Assembly: GCF_013364235.1 (NCBI RefSeq)
Contig: NZ_CP054919.1
Location: 4,731,200 to 4,795,199, forward strand
Source of the DNA: Kitasatospora sp. NA04385
Lineage (GTDB): Bacteria > Actinomycetota > Actinomycetes > Streptomycetales > Streptomycetaceae
Direction of reading: 5' to 3'
DNA length: 64,000 bases
Shown here: one piece after another, positions 25,262 through 34,437 of the stretch
How positions within the stretch are numbered: the stretch's first letter is position 1
How the letters are laid out: the number at the start of each line of letters is the position of its first letter
Translations under genes and position numbers: made by a program
Notes under the pieces: model-generated
Told to the model about the DNA's origin: nothing
The model's database searches: none
Seen by the model: only the letters and a program-made list of their open reading frames with translations

Positions 25262-26149
25262 GTGAGCACCACCGAACCCACCTCCGACGGCAACCTGCTG
25301 GGCGCCGCCGACATCCGTGCGCTGGCCGAGGCGTTCGGCGTGAAGCCGACCAAGCAGCGCGGGCAGAACTTCGTCATCGACGGGAACACCGTCCGGCGGA
25401 TCGTCCGGGCGGCGGGGGTGACGGAGCAGGACGCGGTGGTCGAGGTCGGGCCGGGGCTCGGGTCGCTGACGCTGGCGCTGCTGGAGGTGGCGCGGCACGT
25501 CACGGCGGTGGAGATCGACCCGCTGCTGGCCCGGCACCTGCCGGACACCGTGCGGGGGCGGATGCCCGCGAAGGCCGGGAACTTCGAGCTGGTGCTCAGC
25601 GACGCGATGGACGTCACCGAGCTGCCCGGGCCCGCGCCCACCGCGCTGGTCGCCAACCTGCCGTACAACGTCGCGGTGCCGGTGCTGCTGCACATGCTGG
25701 AGACCTTCCCCAGTATCGAGCGCACCCTGGTGATGGTGCAGAGCGAGGTCGCCGACCGGCTTGCCGCCAAGCCCGGCAACAAGGTCTACGGCGTGCCCTC
25801 GGTGAAGGCCAACTGGTACGCGGAGGTCAAGCGCGCCGGGGCGATCGGGCGGAACGTGTTCTGGCCCGCGCCGAACGTCGACTCCGGCCTGGTCTCGCTG
25901 GTCCGCCGCGACCCGCCGTCCACCACCGCCACCCGCCGCGAGGTGTTCGCCGTCGTGGACGCCGCGTTCGCCCAGCGCCGCAAGACGCTGCGGGCCGCGC
26001 TGGCGGGCTGGGCCGGCTCGCCCGCCGCCGCCGAGGAGGCGCTGCGCGGCGCCGGGATCGACCACACGCTGCGCGGCGAGATGCTGACGGTGGAGCAGTT
26101 CGCCGCGATCGCCGAGCACAAGCCGAAGACCCAGCCCCAGGAGCAGTGA
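25262..26149 (+). CDS. rsmA: 16S rRNA dimethyladenosine transferase (KsgA)
   Basis: The 295-residue SAM methyltransferase dimethylates two adjacent adenines at the 3' end of 16S rRNA. Family motifs are KQRGQNFVID at the N-terminus, VVEVGPGLGSLT for SAM binding, TAVEID and the catalytic NLPYNVA. It starts at GTG 25262, 16 bases after the Uma2 stop. Its stop TGA shares one base with the ispE ATG, giving the widely conserved ksgA-ispE coupling. Confidence 0.96.
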   Translation: MSTTEPTSDGNLLGAADIRALAEAFGVKPTKQRGQNFVIDGNTVRRIVRAAGVTEQDAVVEVGPGLGSLTLALLEVARHVTAVEIDPLLARHLPDTVRGRMPAKAGNFELVLSDAMDVTELPGPAPTALVANLPYNVAVPVLLHMLETFPSIERTLVMVQSEVADRLAAKPGNKVYGVPSVKANWYAEVKRAGAIGRNVFWPAPNVDSGLVSLVRRDPPSTTATRREVFAVVDAAFAQRRKTLRAALAGWAGSPAAAEEALRGAGIDHTLRGEMLTVEQFAAIAEHKPKTQPQEQ

Positions 26150-27075
26150 TGGTCACGGTCCGCGTCCCCGCGAAGGTCAACGTCCAGCTCGGGGTCGGCG
26201 GGGTCCGCCCCGACGGCTACCACGACCTGGCCAACGTCTTCTTCGCCGTCGCCCTCGGCGACCAGGTCACCGCCACCCCCGGCGAGGGCGTCACGCTCAG
26301 CTGCGACGGCCCGGACGCCGACGCCGTCCCGCTCGACGACGGCAACCTGGCCGCCCGCGCCGCCCGGTTGCTCGCCGCCCACCACGGCCTCGCCGGGCCC
26401 GGCGTCCACCTGCACATCGACAAGGCCATCCCGGTCGCGGGCGGCATGGCCGGCGGCAGCGCGGACGGCGCCGCCGCGCTGCTCGCCTGCGACGCCCTGT
26501 GGGGCCTGGACACCCCGCTGCCCGCCCTGCTGGACCTGGCCGCCGAGCTCGGCTCCGACGTCCCGTTCGCGCTGCTCGGCGGCGTCGCGCTGGGCCGCGG
26601 CCGGGGTGAGCTGCTGGAGCCGCTGCCGGTGGCCGGCACCTTCCACTGGGTGTTCGCGGTCGCCGACGGCGGCCTGTCCACCCCCGCCGTCTTCCGCGAG
26701 TGCGACCGCCTGCGCGAGGAGTCCGGCCTCGGCTCCTCGATCGCCGACGTCCCCACCCCCGACGCCGACCCCGCCCTGCTCGCCGCCCTCGCCGAGGGCG
26801 ACCCCGTCGCCCTGGCCGCCGCGCTCGGCAACGACCTCCAGGCCGCCGCCGTCTCGCTGCGCCCCGCCCTCGCCGACACCCTGCACGCCGGCACCGAGGC
26901 CGGCGCCCTGGCCGCCCTGGTCTCCGGCTCCGGCCCCACCTGCGCCTTCCTCGCCAAGGACGCCGACGCCGCCGCCCACATCGCCGCCGCCCTCCGCGCC
27001 TCCGGCACCTGCCGCACCGCCCACCCCACCCACGGCCCGGTCCCGGGCGCGCAGGTGGTCCACACCTCTGCTTGA
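26149..27075 (+). CDS. ispE: 4-diphosphocytidyl-2-C-methyl-D-erythritol kinase
   Basis: The 308-residue GHMP kinase phosphorylates CDP-methylerythritol in the MEP route to isoprenoid precursors, the same pool that feeds geosmin synthase. Motifs: RVPAKVNVQLGVGG with the substrate-binding Lys, the glycine-rich ATP loop PVAGGMAGGSADGAAAL and LVSGSGPTCAFL near the C-terminus. It overlaps rsmA by one base. The MerR-type promoter of the next gene begins inside its stop codon. Confidence 0.96.
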   Translation: MVTVRVPAKVNVQLGVGGVRPDGYHDLANVFFAVALGDQVTATPGEGVTLSCDGPDADAVPLDDGNLAARAARLLAAHHGLAGPGVHLHIDKAIPVAGGMAGGSADGAAALLACDALWGLDTPLPALLDLAAELGSDVPFALLGGVALGRGRGELLEPLPVAGTFHWVFAVADGGLSTPAVFRECDRLREESGLGSSIADVPTPDADPALLAALAEGDPVALAAALGNDLQAAAVSLRPALADTLHAGTEAGALAALVSGSGPTCAFLAKDADAAAHIAAALRASGTCRTAHPTHGPVPGAQVVHTSA

Positions 27076-27102
27076 CCTGGAGCGCGCTCCGGGTTCCAGA
27101 CT
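27072..27102 (+). promoter_or_regulatory. MerR-type promoter with 19-bp spacer
   Basis: A strong -35 TTGACC (27072-27077) and a -10 CAGACT (27097-27102) are separated by 19 bp. The spacer contains a palindrome, GGAGCGCGCTCC, extending to ACCTGGAGC/GCTCCGGGT. Over-long spacers with a central dyad are the hallmark of promoters remodelled by MerR-family activators. It reads into the aldo/keto reductase gene. Confidence 0.75.
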
Positions 27103-27152
27103 CTCTCCCGTGGCCCGCACCGGGCGGGCCGCGGACAACGAGGGGAACCCGG

Positions 27153-28139
27153 ATGCGCAAGCGCACCATCGGAACCGACCCGCGCACCCGTCGCGAGGTC
27201 AGCGTGCTCAGCCTCGGGGCGATGCTGTTCGGCACGCTCACCGACGAAGCCACCTCCTTCGCCGTGCTGGACCGCTTCGTCGAGGCGGGCGGCACCTTCA
27301 TCGACACCTCCAACAACTACGCGTACTGGCACGACGGCGGCCAGGGCGGCATCAGCGAGAACGTGCTCGGCCGGTGGCGGGCCAGCCGCGGGATCACCGA
27401 CGAGGTGGTGATCGCGACCAAGCTCGGCGCCCGTCCGAAGGCCCCCGGCACCGGGTTCGTCGAGAACGGCGAGGGCCTGTCGGCGGAGGTGATCCGGGCC
27501 TCCTCGGAGGCCAGCCGCAAGCGCCTGGGCGTGGAGAAGCTCGACCTGCTGTACGCGCACATCGAGGACACGAAGGTCCCGCTGGCCGAGACGGTGCACG
27601 CGTTCGGCGAGCTCGTCGACGAGGGGACGGTCGGCCTGCTCGGCGTCTCCAACCACTGGTCCTGGCGGGTCGAGCGGGCCCGGAACATCGCCGAGCGGGC
27701 CGGGCTCCCCGGCTACGAGGTGCTCCAGTACGGCCACAGCTACCTGCGCCGCCGCGCCGACCTGCCCGGCTTCCTCTCCGCCGACGGCGACCAGGCCGCC
27801 GTGCACGGCGACCTGATCTCCTACCTCAAGGAGAACCCGGAGCTGACCATGGTCGCCTACTCCCCGCTGCTCGGCGGCGGCTACGTCCGGGAGGACAAGC
27901 CGCTCGGCCCGTCCTTCGACCACGCCGGCACCGCGCCTCGCCTCGCCGCGCTCGAAGCCGTCGCCGCGGAGACCGGCGCCACCCGCAACCAGGTCGTGCT
28001 GGCCTGGCTGCTCGGCGGCGAACTGCCGGTCATCCCCCTGGTCGGCGCCTCCTCGGTGGCCCAGCTGGACGAGAGCCTGGCCGCGCTGGACCTGGAACTG
28101 ACCGCCGAGCAGCGCGCGTTGCTGGACGGAGCCCGGTAG
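27153..28139 (+). CDS. Aldo/keto reductase
   Basis: The 328-residue TIM-barrel oxidoreductase uses NADPH to reduce aldehydes or ketones. Catalytic residues of the family can be seen: Asp in FIDTSNNYAYW with the Tyr just after, Lys in VVIATKLGA and His in LLYAHIED. It lies 78 bp after ispE behind its own MerR-type promoter, so it is probably induced by a thiol-reactive or electrophilic signal rather than constitutive like its neighbours. The ATG follows GAGGGGAACCCGG. Confidence 0.93.
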   Translation: MRKRTIGTDPRTRREVSVLSLGAMLFGTLTDEATSFAVLDRFVEAGGTFIDTSNNYAYWHDGGQGGISENVLGRWRASRGITDEVVIATKLGARPKAPGTGFVENGEGLSAEVIRASSEASRKRLGVEKLDLLYAHIEDTKVPLAETVHAFGELVDEGTVGLLGVSNHWSWRVERARNIAERAGLPGYEVLQYGHSYLRRRADLPGFLSADGDQAAVHGDLISYLKENPELTMVAYSPLLGGGYVREDKPLGPSFDHAGTAPRLAALEAVAAETGATRNQVVLAWLLGGELPVIPLVGASSVAQLDESLAALDLELTAEQRALLDGAR

Positions 28140-28210
28140 GACGGAAGCGGGGGCGCGCACGGCACTAGGCTGGAGGCTCGTTCCAGCCCCTTCCTCAGGA
28201 GTGCAGCTTC

Positions 28211-30022
28211 GTGGCCGTCAACCTCGCCACCATCGAGTCCGTCACCAAGGTGTACGGCACCAGGGCCCTGCTGGACGGGGTGAGCCTCGGCGTCAGCGAG
28301 GGCGACCGGATCGGTGTGGTGGGCCGCAACGGTGACGGCAAGACGACGCTGATCCGGATGCTCGCCAAGCTGGAGGAGCCCGACACCGGGCGGATCACCC
28401 ACTCCGGCGGGCTCCAGCTGGCGGTGCTGACCCAGCACGACTCGCTGGACCCGGAGGCCACCATCCGGCACGAGGTGATCGCCGGCCGGGCCGACCACGA
28501 GTGGCTCGGCGACGCCCGCATCCGCGACATCGTCCAGGGCCTGTTCGGCGGCCTCGACCTGCCGGGCTTCCCGAACGGCCTGGACACCGTGATCGGCCCG
28601 CTCTCCGGCGGCGAGCGCCGCCGGATCGCGCTGGCCAAGCTGCTGCTCGGCGAGCCCGACCTGGTCGTGCTGGACGAGCCCACCAACCACCTCGACGTCG
28701 AGGGCATCGCCTGGCTGGCCAAGCACCTGCAGAACCGCCGCTCCGCGCTGGTCTGCGTCACCCACGACCGCTGGTTCCTGGACCAGGTCTGCACCCGGAT
28801 GTGGGACGTCCAGCGCGGCGAGGTCCGCGAGTACGAGGGCGGCTACTCGGACTACGTGTTCGCCCGCGCCGAGCGCTCCCGGATCGAGGCCACCGAGGAG
28901 CAGAAGCGGCAGAACCTGGCCCGCAAGGAGCTGGCCTGGCTGCGCCGCGGCGCCCCCGCCCGCACCTCCAAGCCGCGCTACCGGATCGAGGCCGCCAACG
29001 CCCTGATCGCGGACGTGCCGGAGCCGCGCGACAAGTCCGAGCTGATGAAGTTCGCCAACGCCCGCCTGGGCCGCACCGTCTTCGACCTGGAGGACGTGAC
29101 CGTCAAGGCGGGCGACAAGCTGCTGCTGGAGCGGCTGACCTGGCAGCTCGGCCCGGGCGACCGGATCGGCCTGCTGGGCGTCAACGGCGCGGGCAAGACC
29201 TCGCTGCTGCGGGCGATGCAGGCCGCGTACGCCACCGAGGGCGACGTGCAGCCGGCCGGCGGCGTGATCAAGGTGGGCAAGACCGTCCGCCTCGCGTACC
29301 TCTCGCAGGAGGTCGCCGAGCTGGACCCGGCCACCCGGGTGCTGCAGGCCGTCGAGCAGGTCCGCGGCCGGGTCGACCTGGGCAAGGGCCGGGAGATGAG
29401 CGCCGGGCAGCTGTGCGAGCAGTTCGGCTTCGGCAAGGACAAGCAGTGGACGCCGGTCGGCGACCTGTCCGGCGGCGAGCGGCGCCGGCTCCAGCTGCTG
29501 CGGCTGCTGATGGACGAGCCGAACGTGCTGTTCCTCGACGAGCCCACCAACGACCTCGACATCGAGACGCTCAACCAGCTGGAGGACGTGCTCGACGGCT
29601 GGCCCGGCTCGATGGTGGTGATCAGCCACGACCGGTTCTTCATCGAGCGCACCACCGACACCGCGTACGCGCTGCTCGGCGACCGCCGGATGCGGATGCT
29701 GCCGGGCGGCGTCGACGAGTACCTGGAGCGCCGCACCGCGATGGCGGAGGCCGCCGCCGCGAGCGCCGCCGTACAGGCCCCGGCCCCCGCCGAGACCTCC
29801 GGGCTGTCCGGGGGCGACCTGCGGGCGGCCAAGAAGGAGCTGCAGAAGCTGGAGCGGCAGATCGCCAAGCTGGACGAGCAGGAGTCCAAGCTGCACGCCC
29901 AACTGGCCGAGCACGCCGCCGACTTCTCCAAGGTCGCCGAGCTGGACGCGAAGCTGCGCAAGGTCCGCGAGGAGAAGGAGGAGCTGGAGCTGAGCTGGCT
30001 GGAGCTGGCCGAGCAGGTCTGA
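28211..30022 (+). CDS. ABC-F family ATPase (Uup/EttA-like)
   Basis: The 603-residue soluble protein has two nucleotide-binding domains and no membrane domain. The first has GRNGDGKTT, LSGGERRRIALA and LVVLDEPTNHLD. The second has GVNGAGKTS, LSGGERRRLQLL and VLFLDEPTNDLD. The arm linker lies between them (about 225-280). A C-terminal coiled coil (about 540-600) is typical of Uup-like members. ABC-F proteins act on the ribosome or on DNA-linked processes rather than in transport. The start is GTG 28211 after AGGAG. It is not one of the longer antibiotic-resistance types I would recognise. Confidence 0.92.
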   Translation: MAVNLATIESVTKVYGTRALLDGVSLGVSEGDRIGVVGRNGDGKTTLIRMLAKLEEPDTGRITHSGGLQLAVLTQHDSLDPEATIRHEVIAGRADHEWLGDARIRDIVQGLFGGLDLPGFPNGLDTVIGPLSGGERRRIALAKLLLGEPDLVVLDEPTNHLDVEGIAWLAKHLQNRRSALVCVTHDRWFLDQVCTRMWDVQRGEVREYEGGYSDYVFARAERSRIEATEEQKRQNLARKELAWLRRGAPARTSKPRYRIEAANALIADVPEPRDKSELMKFANARLGRTVFDLEDVTVKAGDKLLLERLTWQLGPGDRIGLLGVNGAGKTSLLRAMQAAYATEGDVQPAGGVIKVGKTVRLAYLSQEVAELDPATRVLQAVEQVRGRVDLGKGREMSAGQLCEQFGFGKDKQWTPVGDLSGGERRRLQLLRLLMDEPNVLFLDEPTNDLDIETLNQLEDVLDGWPGSMVVISHDRFFIERTTDTAYALLGDRRMRMLPGGVDEYLERRTAMAEAAAASAAVQAPAPAETSGLSGGDLRAAKKELQKLERQIAKLDEQESKLHAQLAEHAADFSKVAELDAKLRKVREEKEELELSWLELAEQV

Positions 30023-30259
30023 GCCGCCCGGGCCGGGGCCGCTGTCGCCCGGCGGGGCCGTGGCCGCCCGGCGGGGACTTCGGCTCGGCCGCTCGGTCGG
30101 GCCTCGGCCGCTCGGGCCCGGGCCTCGGATGTCCGGCGGACCGCAGCAGCTCCGCTCGGGCCCCGGCCGTCCGGCGGGACTTCGGCCGCCCGCTCGGCTC
30201 CGGTGGCCCAGCTCGGGCCCTGGCCGGGCGACCAGGGCCCGCCCGCCCGCCCGGGCCGG
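30023..30259. other. Gene-free GC-rich gap with degenerate repeats
   Basis: This 237-bp stretch between converging genes has no credible coding frame. It contains imperfect repeats of GGCCGYCCGGCGGGACTTCG and CTCGGGCCY around 30040-30210. These probably arose by slippage and could form terminators for both flanking genes. No classical hairpin stands out. Confidence 0.5.
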
Positions 30260-32173
30260 TCAGCCGTCCAGCAGCAGGTCGAGCTCGTCGGCGGCCCGGG
30301 CCAGCGCGCTGCGGGCCGGGTCGTGCGGCTCGGTCGGCCGGGCGATCCGGCCGGTCGGCGGCCGGTAGTCGCGGGCGGCGGCGGTGATCCGGTCCAGCGA
30401 GCGCAGCACCCGTTCGATCACCTCCGGCTCGGGCTCCCGCCCGCCGTACCGCAGCTGGGCGGCGTACGCGGCGACCGCGCCGGAGAGCCGCTCCAGCGCG
30501 GCGGTGGTGGGCATCCAGCGCTCGGCGAGCCGCCCGGCCGGCGGCGGCTCGGCCAGGCCGAGGTCCACCTGCCGGCGGGCGTCGGCCAGCGCCCGGTACG
30601 CGGTGCGGCGCAGCCACACCTCGGCGACCGGCGCGGAGCGCCCGGCCACCACCGAGGCCAGGTAGCGGCGCACGGTGGTGGCGGCGGTGACGATGCCCGG
30701 CTCGATCCGGTGCGGCGGCCGCTCCGGCCACAGCAGGTAGCCGAAGACCAGCACGATGCCGCTGGCCAGCGCGGTGTCCAGCACCCGCGGCCAGAACTCG
30801 GCCGCGCCGCTCTCCCCGCCGAGCTGCACCAGCAGCAGCGCCACCGGCGTCATCACGATGGTGTTCAGCCCGTAGTGCGCGGCCGTCGAGTACGGCAGCA
30901 GCGCCACGCACAGCGAGATGGCCAGGCTCAGCGCCCAGGGGTCGGTGGTCAGCGCCAGCAGCACCGCGGTGACCGCGATGCCCAGCACGGTGCCCAGCGC
31001 CCGGCTGACCGCCCGCTGGAACACCGAGCCCAAGTCCGGCTTCAGGACGAACGCCACCGTCATCGGCACCCAGTAACTGCGGTCCAGCGGAAGCAGGTTG
31101 ACCGCCGCCTCGGCGACCGCCACGCACAGCGCCACCCGCAGCCCGTAGCGCACCGAGCCGCGCGACAGCAGCCGCACCCGCAGCCGCCACGGGTCGGGCG
31201 GCGGCGGGGCGGCGGTGTCCAGCGGCGCCCAGCGGCCCGCGACGGTGTCGGCGGCGGCCCGCAGCGCGGTGTCGAACGCCGTCCGGGACGGGGTGTCGGG
31301 CCGCCAGTCGGGGTACCCGGGCTCGGGGCCGCCGGTGATCTGCGCGGCCAGCCGGGCCGGGAACGCCGCCAGCTCCGGCGGCACCGGCCGCCACGCCCAC
31401 AGCAGCCCCGCCGCCGCCTCGGTCGCGCCCAGCGCGGCCTCGTACGAGCGGCGCAGCCGGCGCACCTTCTCCGGCTCGCGGCGCCCGGGGCGGGGCGGCG
31501 GCAGCAGGTCCTGCATCTGGTTGAGTCGGCCGGTGAGCAGCCGGCGGGCGGCCGCGCCGTCCGGGGTGCCGAGGGCGGCGAGCAGGCCGCCGAGCGCCAG
31601 GTAGACCTCCGCCAGGGCCACCGTGCGCGGATCGGTGCGCAGGTCGGTGCGGTAGCGCACCCCCATCAGCAGCACCAGCGCCGCGCCGCACGGCATCATC
31701 GCGGGCGCCGCCCACCACGGGTGCGGCAGCGCCATCCCGCCGCCCAGCGAGGCCGACACCAGCAGCAGCATCCCGGCCGCCGAGCCGCGCGGCCCGGTCG
31801 CCGACAGCGCCCCGCCCGCGAAGCCCACCAGGGTCAGCGCCACCCCGATCTCCAGCCCGCCCGCGCCCCGGTACTGCAGCTCCGCGCCGATCAGCATGCC
31901 GGCCGTCGACGCGGCCAGCGCCAGCGCGATCCGCGGCGCCCGCAGCCGCAGCGGCTCCACCCGGTCGTTCATCGTCGCGTGCATCGCGCCCAGCGCCGCG
32001 AACACCCCCAGCGCCAGCCGCCCGCACACCAGCCCCGCCCCGAGCGGCACCGCCATCCCCAGCGCCGCCCGCACCACCAGCGCCCGCGGCACCACCGGCC
32101 TGGTCGGCCGCAGGGCCAGCGCCCACCAGGCGGAGGGGTCGCCGGAAGCGGGGCTGCGGCCGGGGGCTGACAC
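30260..32173 (-). CDS. FUSC family (aromatic acid exporter-like) membrane protein
   Basis: The 637-residue protein has two clusters of about five to six helices (about 30-175 and 345-470), each followed by a cytoplasmic helical region. This is the duplicated FUSC/YccS-AaeB architecture. The second cluster has LDRSYWVPMTVAFVLKPDLGSVFQR, the characteristic family signature. It probably exports small aromatic or toxic organic acids. The start is uncertain: GTG 32173 is the last good option before the hydrophobic region. Longer frames run into the tRNA-Thr gene region. Confidence 0.85.
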   Translation of the reverse strand: MSAPGRSPASGDPSAWWALALRPTRPVVPRALVVRAALGMAVPLGAGLVCGRLALGVFAALGAMHATMNDRVEPLRLRAPRIALALAASTAGMLIGAELQYRGAGGLEIGVALTLVGFAGGALSATGPRGSAAGMLLLVSASLGGGMALPHPWWAAPAMMPCGAALVLLMGVRYRTDLRTDPRTVALAEVYLALGGLLAALGTPDGAAARRLLTGRLNQMQDLLPPPRPGRREPEKVRRLRRSYEAALGATEAAAGLLWAWRPVPPELAAFPARLAAQITGGPEPGYPDWRPDTPSRTAFDTALRAAADTVAGRWAPLDTAAPPPPDPWRLRVRLLSRGSVRYGLRVALCVAVAEAAVNLLPLDRSYWVPMTVAFVLKPDLGSVFQRAVSRALGTVLGIAVTAVLLALTTDPWALSLAISLCVALLPYSTAAHYGLNTIVMTPVALLLVQLGGESGAAEFWPRVLDTALASGIVLVFGYLLWPERPPHRIEPGIVTAATTVRRYLASVVAGRSAPVAEVWLRRTAYRALADARRQVDLGLAEPPPAGRLAERWMPTTAALERLSGAVAAYAAQLRYGGREPEPEVIERVLRSLDRITAAARDYRPPTGRIARPTEPHDPARSALARAADELDLLLDG

Positions 32174-32280
32174 AGGATCACGCGCCTTCGCTGCACGGGA
32201 GTTCGCGGCTGCTGGGCGACATTGCACGGCAGATCGGGTCTTCTCGGGCAGTTTAGCCCTCCGACCTGGAGGAAGCCGAT

Positions 32281-32310
32281 TTCCCATGGGGTCGGCCGAG
32301 CATGTAAAGT
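32281..32310 (+). promoter_or_regulatory. Promoter of tRNA-Thr
   Basis: TTCCCA (32281-32286) and TAAAGT (32305-32310) with an 18-bp spacer precede the tRNA by 43 bp. The -10 is a good match to TANNNT. Confidence 0.45.
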
Positions 32311-32353
32311 CTTCCTCGTCGCAAGGGGAGCCGCCAGGCGCCCGGAGCAACAA

Positions 32354-32426
32354 GCCCCTATAGCTCAGTCGGTAGAGCGTCTCCATGGTAAGGAGAAGGT
32401 CTGCGGTTCGATTCCGCATGGGGGCT
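32354..32426 (+). tRNA. tRNA-Thr (anticodon GGT)
   Basis: The cloverleaf has acceptor GCCCCTA with TGGGGGC, D-arm GCTC/GAGC, anticodon stem TCTCC/GGAGA around loop ATGGTAA, and T-arm TGCGG/CCGCA around TTCGATT. Anticodon GGT reads ACC threonine codons. The CCA end is not encoded. Confidence 0.96.
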
Positions 32427-32433
32427 CAGATCG

Positions 32434-32463
32434 GGAAGGCCCCGCCGCGAGGCGGGGCCTTCC
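32434..32463 (+). terminator. Terminator after tRNA-Thr
   Basis: A perfect 13-bp stem (32434-32446 with 32451-32463), a GCGA loop and a following GCGTTTC lie eight bases after the tRNA. Confidence 0.8.
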
Positions 32464-32592
32464 GCGTTTCCGGGCCCCGCGTTTCCCCGCTCCCGGCGGT
32501 TTCCGGACTCCGCTTCCGGAGGTGCTCTGGCGGGCCCGGCGATTGTGCGCTCTGATGGTGCGTCTGTCTGGCCGGGGAGGGAAGGGCGCGGG

Positions 32593-33252
32593 ATGAGCGC
32601 ACGGCTCGTGGTGGTGGACGACCACCGGCTGATGGCCGAGGCGCTGGGGTCCGCCCTGCAGCAGCGCGGGCACCGGGTGCTGGGGATCGGGTCGCCGTGC
32701 GGGTCCGTCCTGGAGCTGGTGGCGGGGCGGCGGCCGGAGGTGTGCCTGCTCGGGACGGGCGGCGGCGCGGAGGACCCGTTCGAGCCGCTGCGGCGGCTGC
32801 GCCGGGAGCGGCCGGAGATCGCGGTGGTGGTGCTGGGGCCGCTGGGCGCGCCGGGCCGGGTGGCGGCGGCGTTCGCGGCGGGGGCGGCCGGGTACGTGCG
32901 CAGCGACGAGCGGATCGAGGTGGTGGACCGGGCGATCGCGCGGGTCCGGGTCGGGGAGGTGGCGGTCGCGGTGGACGTGCTGCGGGCCGCGTTCGAGCAC
33001 CTGCTGTGGCCGGCCGCCGAGCCGGACGACGAGGCGCTGCGGCTGCTGCGGCTGCTGACCAGGCGGGAGGTCCAGGTGCTGGCCCGGATCGCGGACGGCG
33101 AGGACACCGCGGCGATCGCCGCGGCGATGCGGATCGCCCCGTCCACCGCCCGCACGCACGTCCAGCGGGTGCTGACCAAACTGGGCGCGCGCTCCCGGCT
33201 GGAGGCCGCCGCACTGGCCGCCCGGACCGGGCTGCTGGACCAACTGGCCTGA
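32593..33252 (+). CDS. Atypical LuxR-family response regulator lacking the phospho-acceptor Asp
   Basis: The 219-residue protein has a receiver-like domain (about 1-115) and a LuxR HTH (about 148-210, LTRREVQVLARIADGEDTAAIA). The acidic pair at the N-terminus (VVVDDHR) is kept. The phospho-acceptor position is Gly54 (VCLLGTGGG) and the conserved Lys region reads GYVRSDE, so phosphorylation in the usual way is not possible. It is probably an orphan regulator controlled by ligand or protein binding. No kinase gene is adjacent. It precedes galE by 70 bp on the same strand. Confidence 0.88.
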   Translation: MSARLVVVDDHRLMAEALGSALQQRGHRVLGIGSPCGSVLELVAGRRPEVCLLGTGGGAEDPFEPLRRLRRERPEIAVVVLGPLGAPGRVAAAFAAGAAGYVRSDERIEVVDRAIARVRVGEVAVAVDVLRAAFEHLLWPAAEPDDEALRLLRLLTRREVQVLARIADGEDTAAIAAAMRIAPSTARTHVQRVLTKLGARSRLEAAALAARTGLLDQLA

Positions 33253-33322
33253 CCGGGGGCGTTCAGCCGGGTGCCCTATGCTCCGGACGAGGAACACCCG
33301 AAAGTCGTGGAGGTCAGAGGGC

Positions 33323-34282
33323 ATGGGCAAGTACCTGGTCACGGGCGGAGCCGGTTACGTCGGGAGCGTGGTGGCGGCGCACCTGCTGGAGGCGGGCCAC
33401 CGGGTGACGGTGCTGGACGACCTGTCGACCGGGTTCGCGGAGGGGGTGCCGGAGGGGGCGGAGTTCGTCCGGGGGCGGATCCAGGACGCGGCCGGGGTGC
33501 TGGATTCCTCCTTCGACGCGGTGCTGCACTTCGCGGCGTCCTCGCAGGGGGGGGAGTCGGTGGCGGACCCGGAGAAGTACTGGCGCAACAACGTGGCCGG
33601 TTCGCTCGAACTGGTGACGGCGATGCGCAAGGCGGGGGTGGGCAGGCTGGTGTTCTCCTCGACGGCGGCGGTGTACGGGGAGCCGGAACAGGTGCCGATC
33701 AAGGAGAGTGCGCGGACCTCGCCGACCAACGCCTACGGCGCCACCAAGCTGGCCGTGGACCACCTGATCACCTCCGAGGCGATCGCGCACGGCCTGGCGG
33801 CGGTGAGCCTGCGCTACTTCAACGTGGCCGGCGCCTACGGCCGCTACGGCGAGCGGCACGAGCCGGAGTCGCACCTGATCCCGCTGGTCTTCCAGGCCGC
33901 GCTCGGGCAGCGCCCGCACATCGCGGTCTTCGGCGAGGACTACCCCACCCCCGACGGCACCTGCATCCGCGACTACATCCACATCGCCGACCTCGCCGAG
34001 GCCCACCTGCTGGCGCTGGCCGCCGCCCGGCCCGGCGAGCACCTGATCTGCAACCTCGGCAACGGCACCGGCTTCTCGGTGCGCGAGGTCATCGAGTCCG
34101 TCAGGCGCGTCACCGGCCGGGAGATCCCCGTCCAGGTCGCCGACCGCCGCCCGGGCGACCCGGCCGTCCTGGTCGCCGCCGCCGACCGCGCCCGCGAGGC
34201 CCTCGGCTGGACCCCGCGCCACCCCGACCTCGACCGGATCGTCGCCGACGCCTGGGAGTTCACCCTCGCCCACCGCGCCTGA
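33323..34282 (+). CDS. galE: UDP-glucose 4-epimerase family protein
   Basis: The 319-residue extended SDR protein has the NAD-binding loop VTGGAGYVGS, HFAASSQ, the catalytic SSTAAVYG Ser/Thr and YGATK (Tyr-xxx-Lys), and SLRYFNVAGA near the substrate site, which is typical of GalE. It interconverts UDP-glucose and UDP-galactose or the N-acetyl forms. The ATG at 33323 follows GAGGTCAGAGGG. It lies between two unusual LuxR-type regulators and is followed by a CapD-like gene, which suggests a polysaccharide role rather than galactose catabolism. Confidence 0.92.
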   Translation: MGKYLVTGGAGYVGSVVAAHLLEAGHRVTVLDDLSTGFAEGVPEGAEFVRGRIQDAAGVLDSSFDAVLHFAASSQGGESVADPEKYWRNNVAGSLELVTAMRKAGVGRLVFSSTAAVYGEPEQVPIKESARTSPTNAYGATKLAVDHLITSEAIAHGLAAVSLRYFNVAGAYGRYGERHEPESHLIPLVFQAALGQRPHIAVFGEDYPTPDGTCIRDYIHIADLAEAHLLALAAARPGEHLICNLGNGTGFSVREVIESVRRVTGREIPVQVADRRPGDPAVLVAAADRAREALGWTPRHPDLDRIVADAWEFTLAHRA

Positions 34283-34437
34283 CCAGCCCCGCCTCCGCCA
34301 CGACGGGCGGGCCCGGACCGACCCCCGAAGACCCTGTGTACAGGAACTTCACCAAACCCCCACGCCGTACCGGCGCGCGCCCGTAGGCTGAGTGCGGCAC
34401 CGGTGGGGGTCGGGCCACGAGCAGGGGGGCAAGGACG

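Noticed and set aside
32174..32419. N-terminal extension of the FUSC protein
   Set aside because: The longer frame runs across the tRNA-Thr gene and has no membrane or coding character.
34345..34390. Sigma-E-type promoter before the second atypical regulator
   Set aside because: GGAACTT is present but the -10 position reads GTACCG rather than GTC-type, so evidence is too thin.
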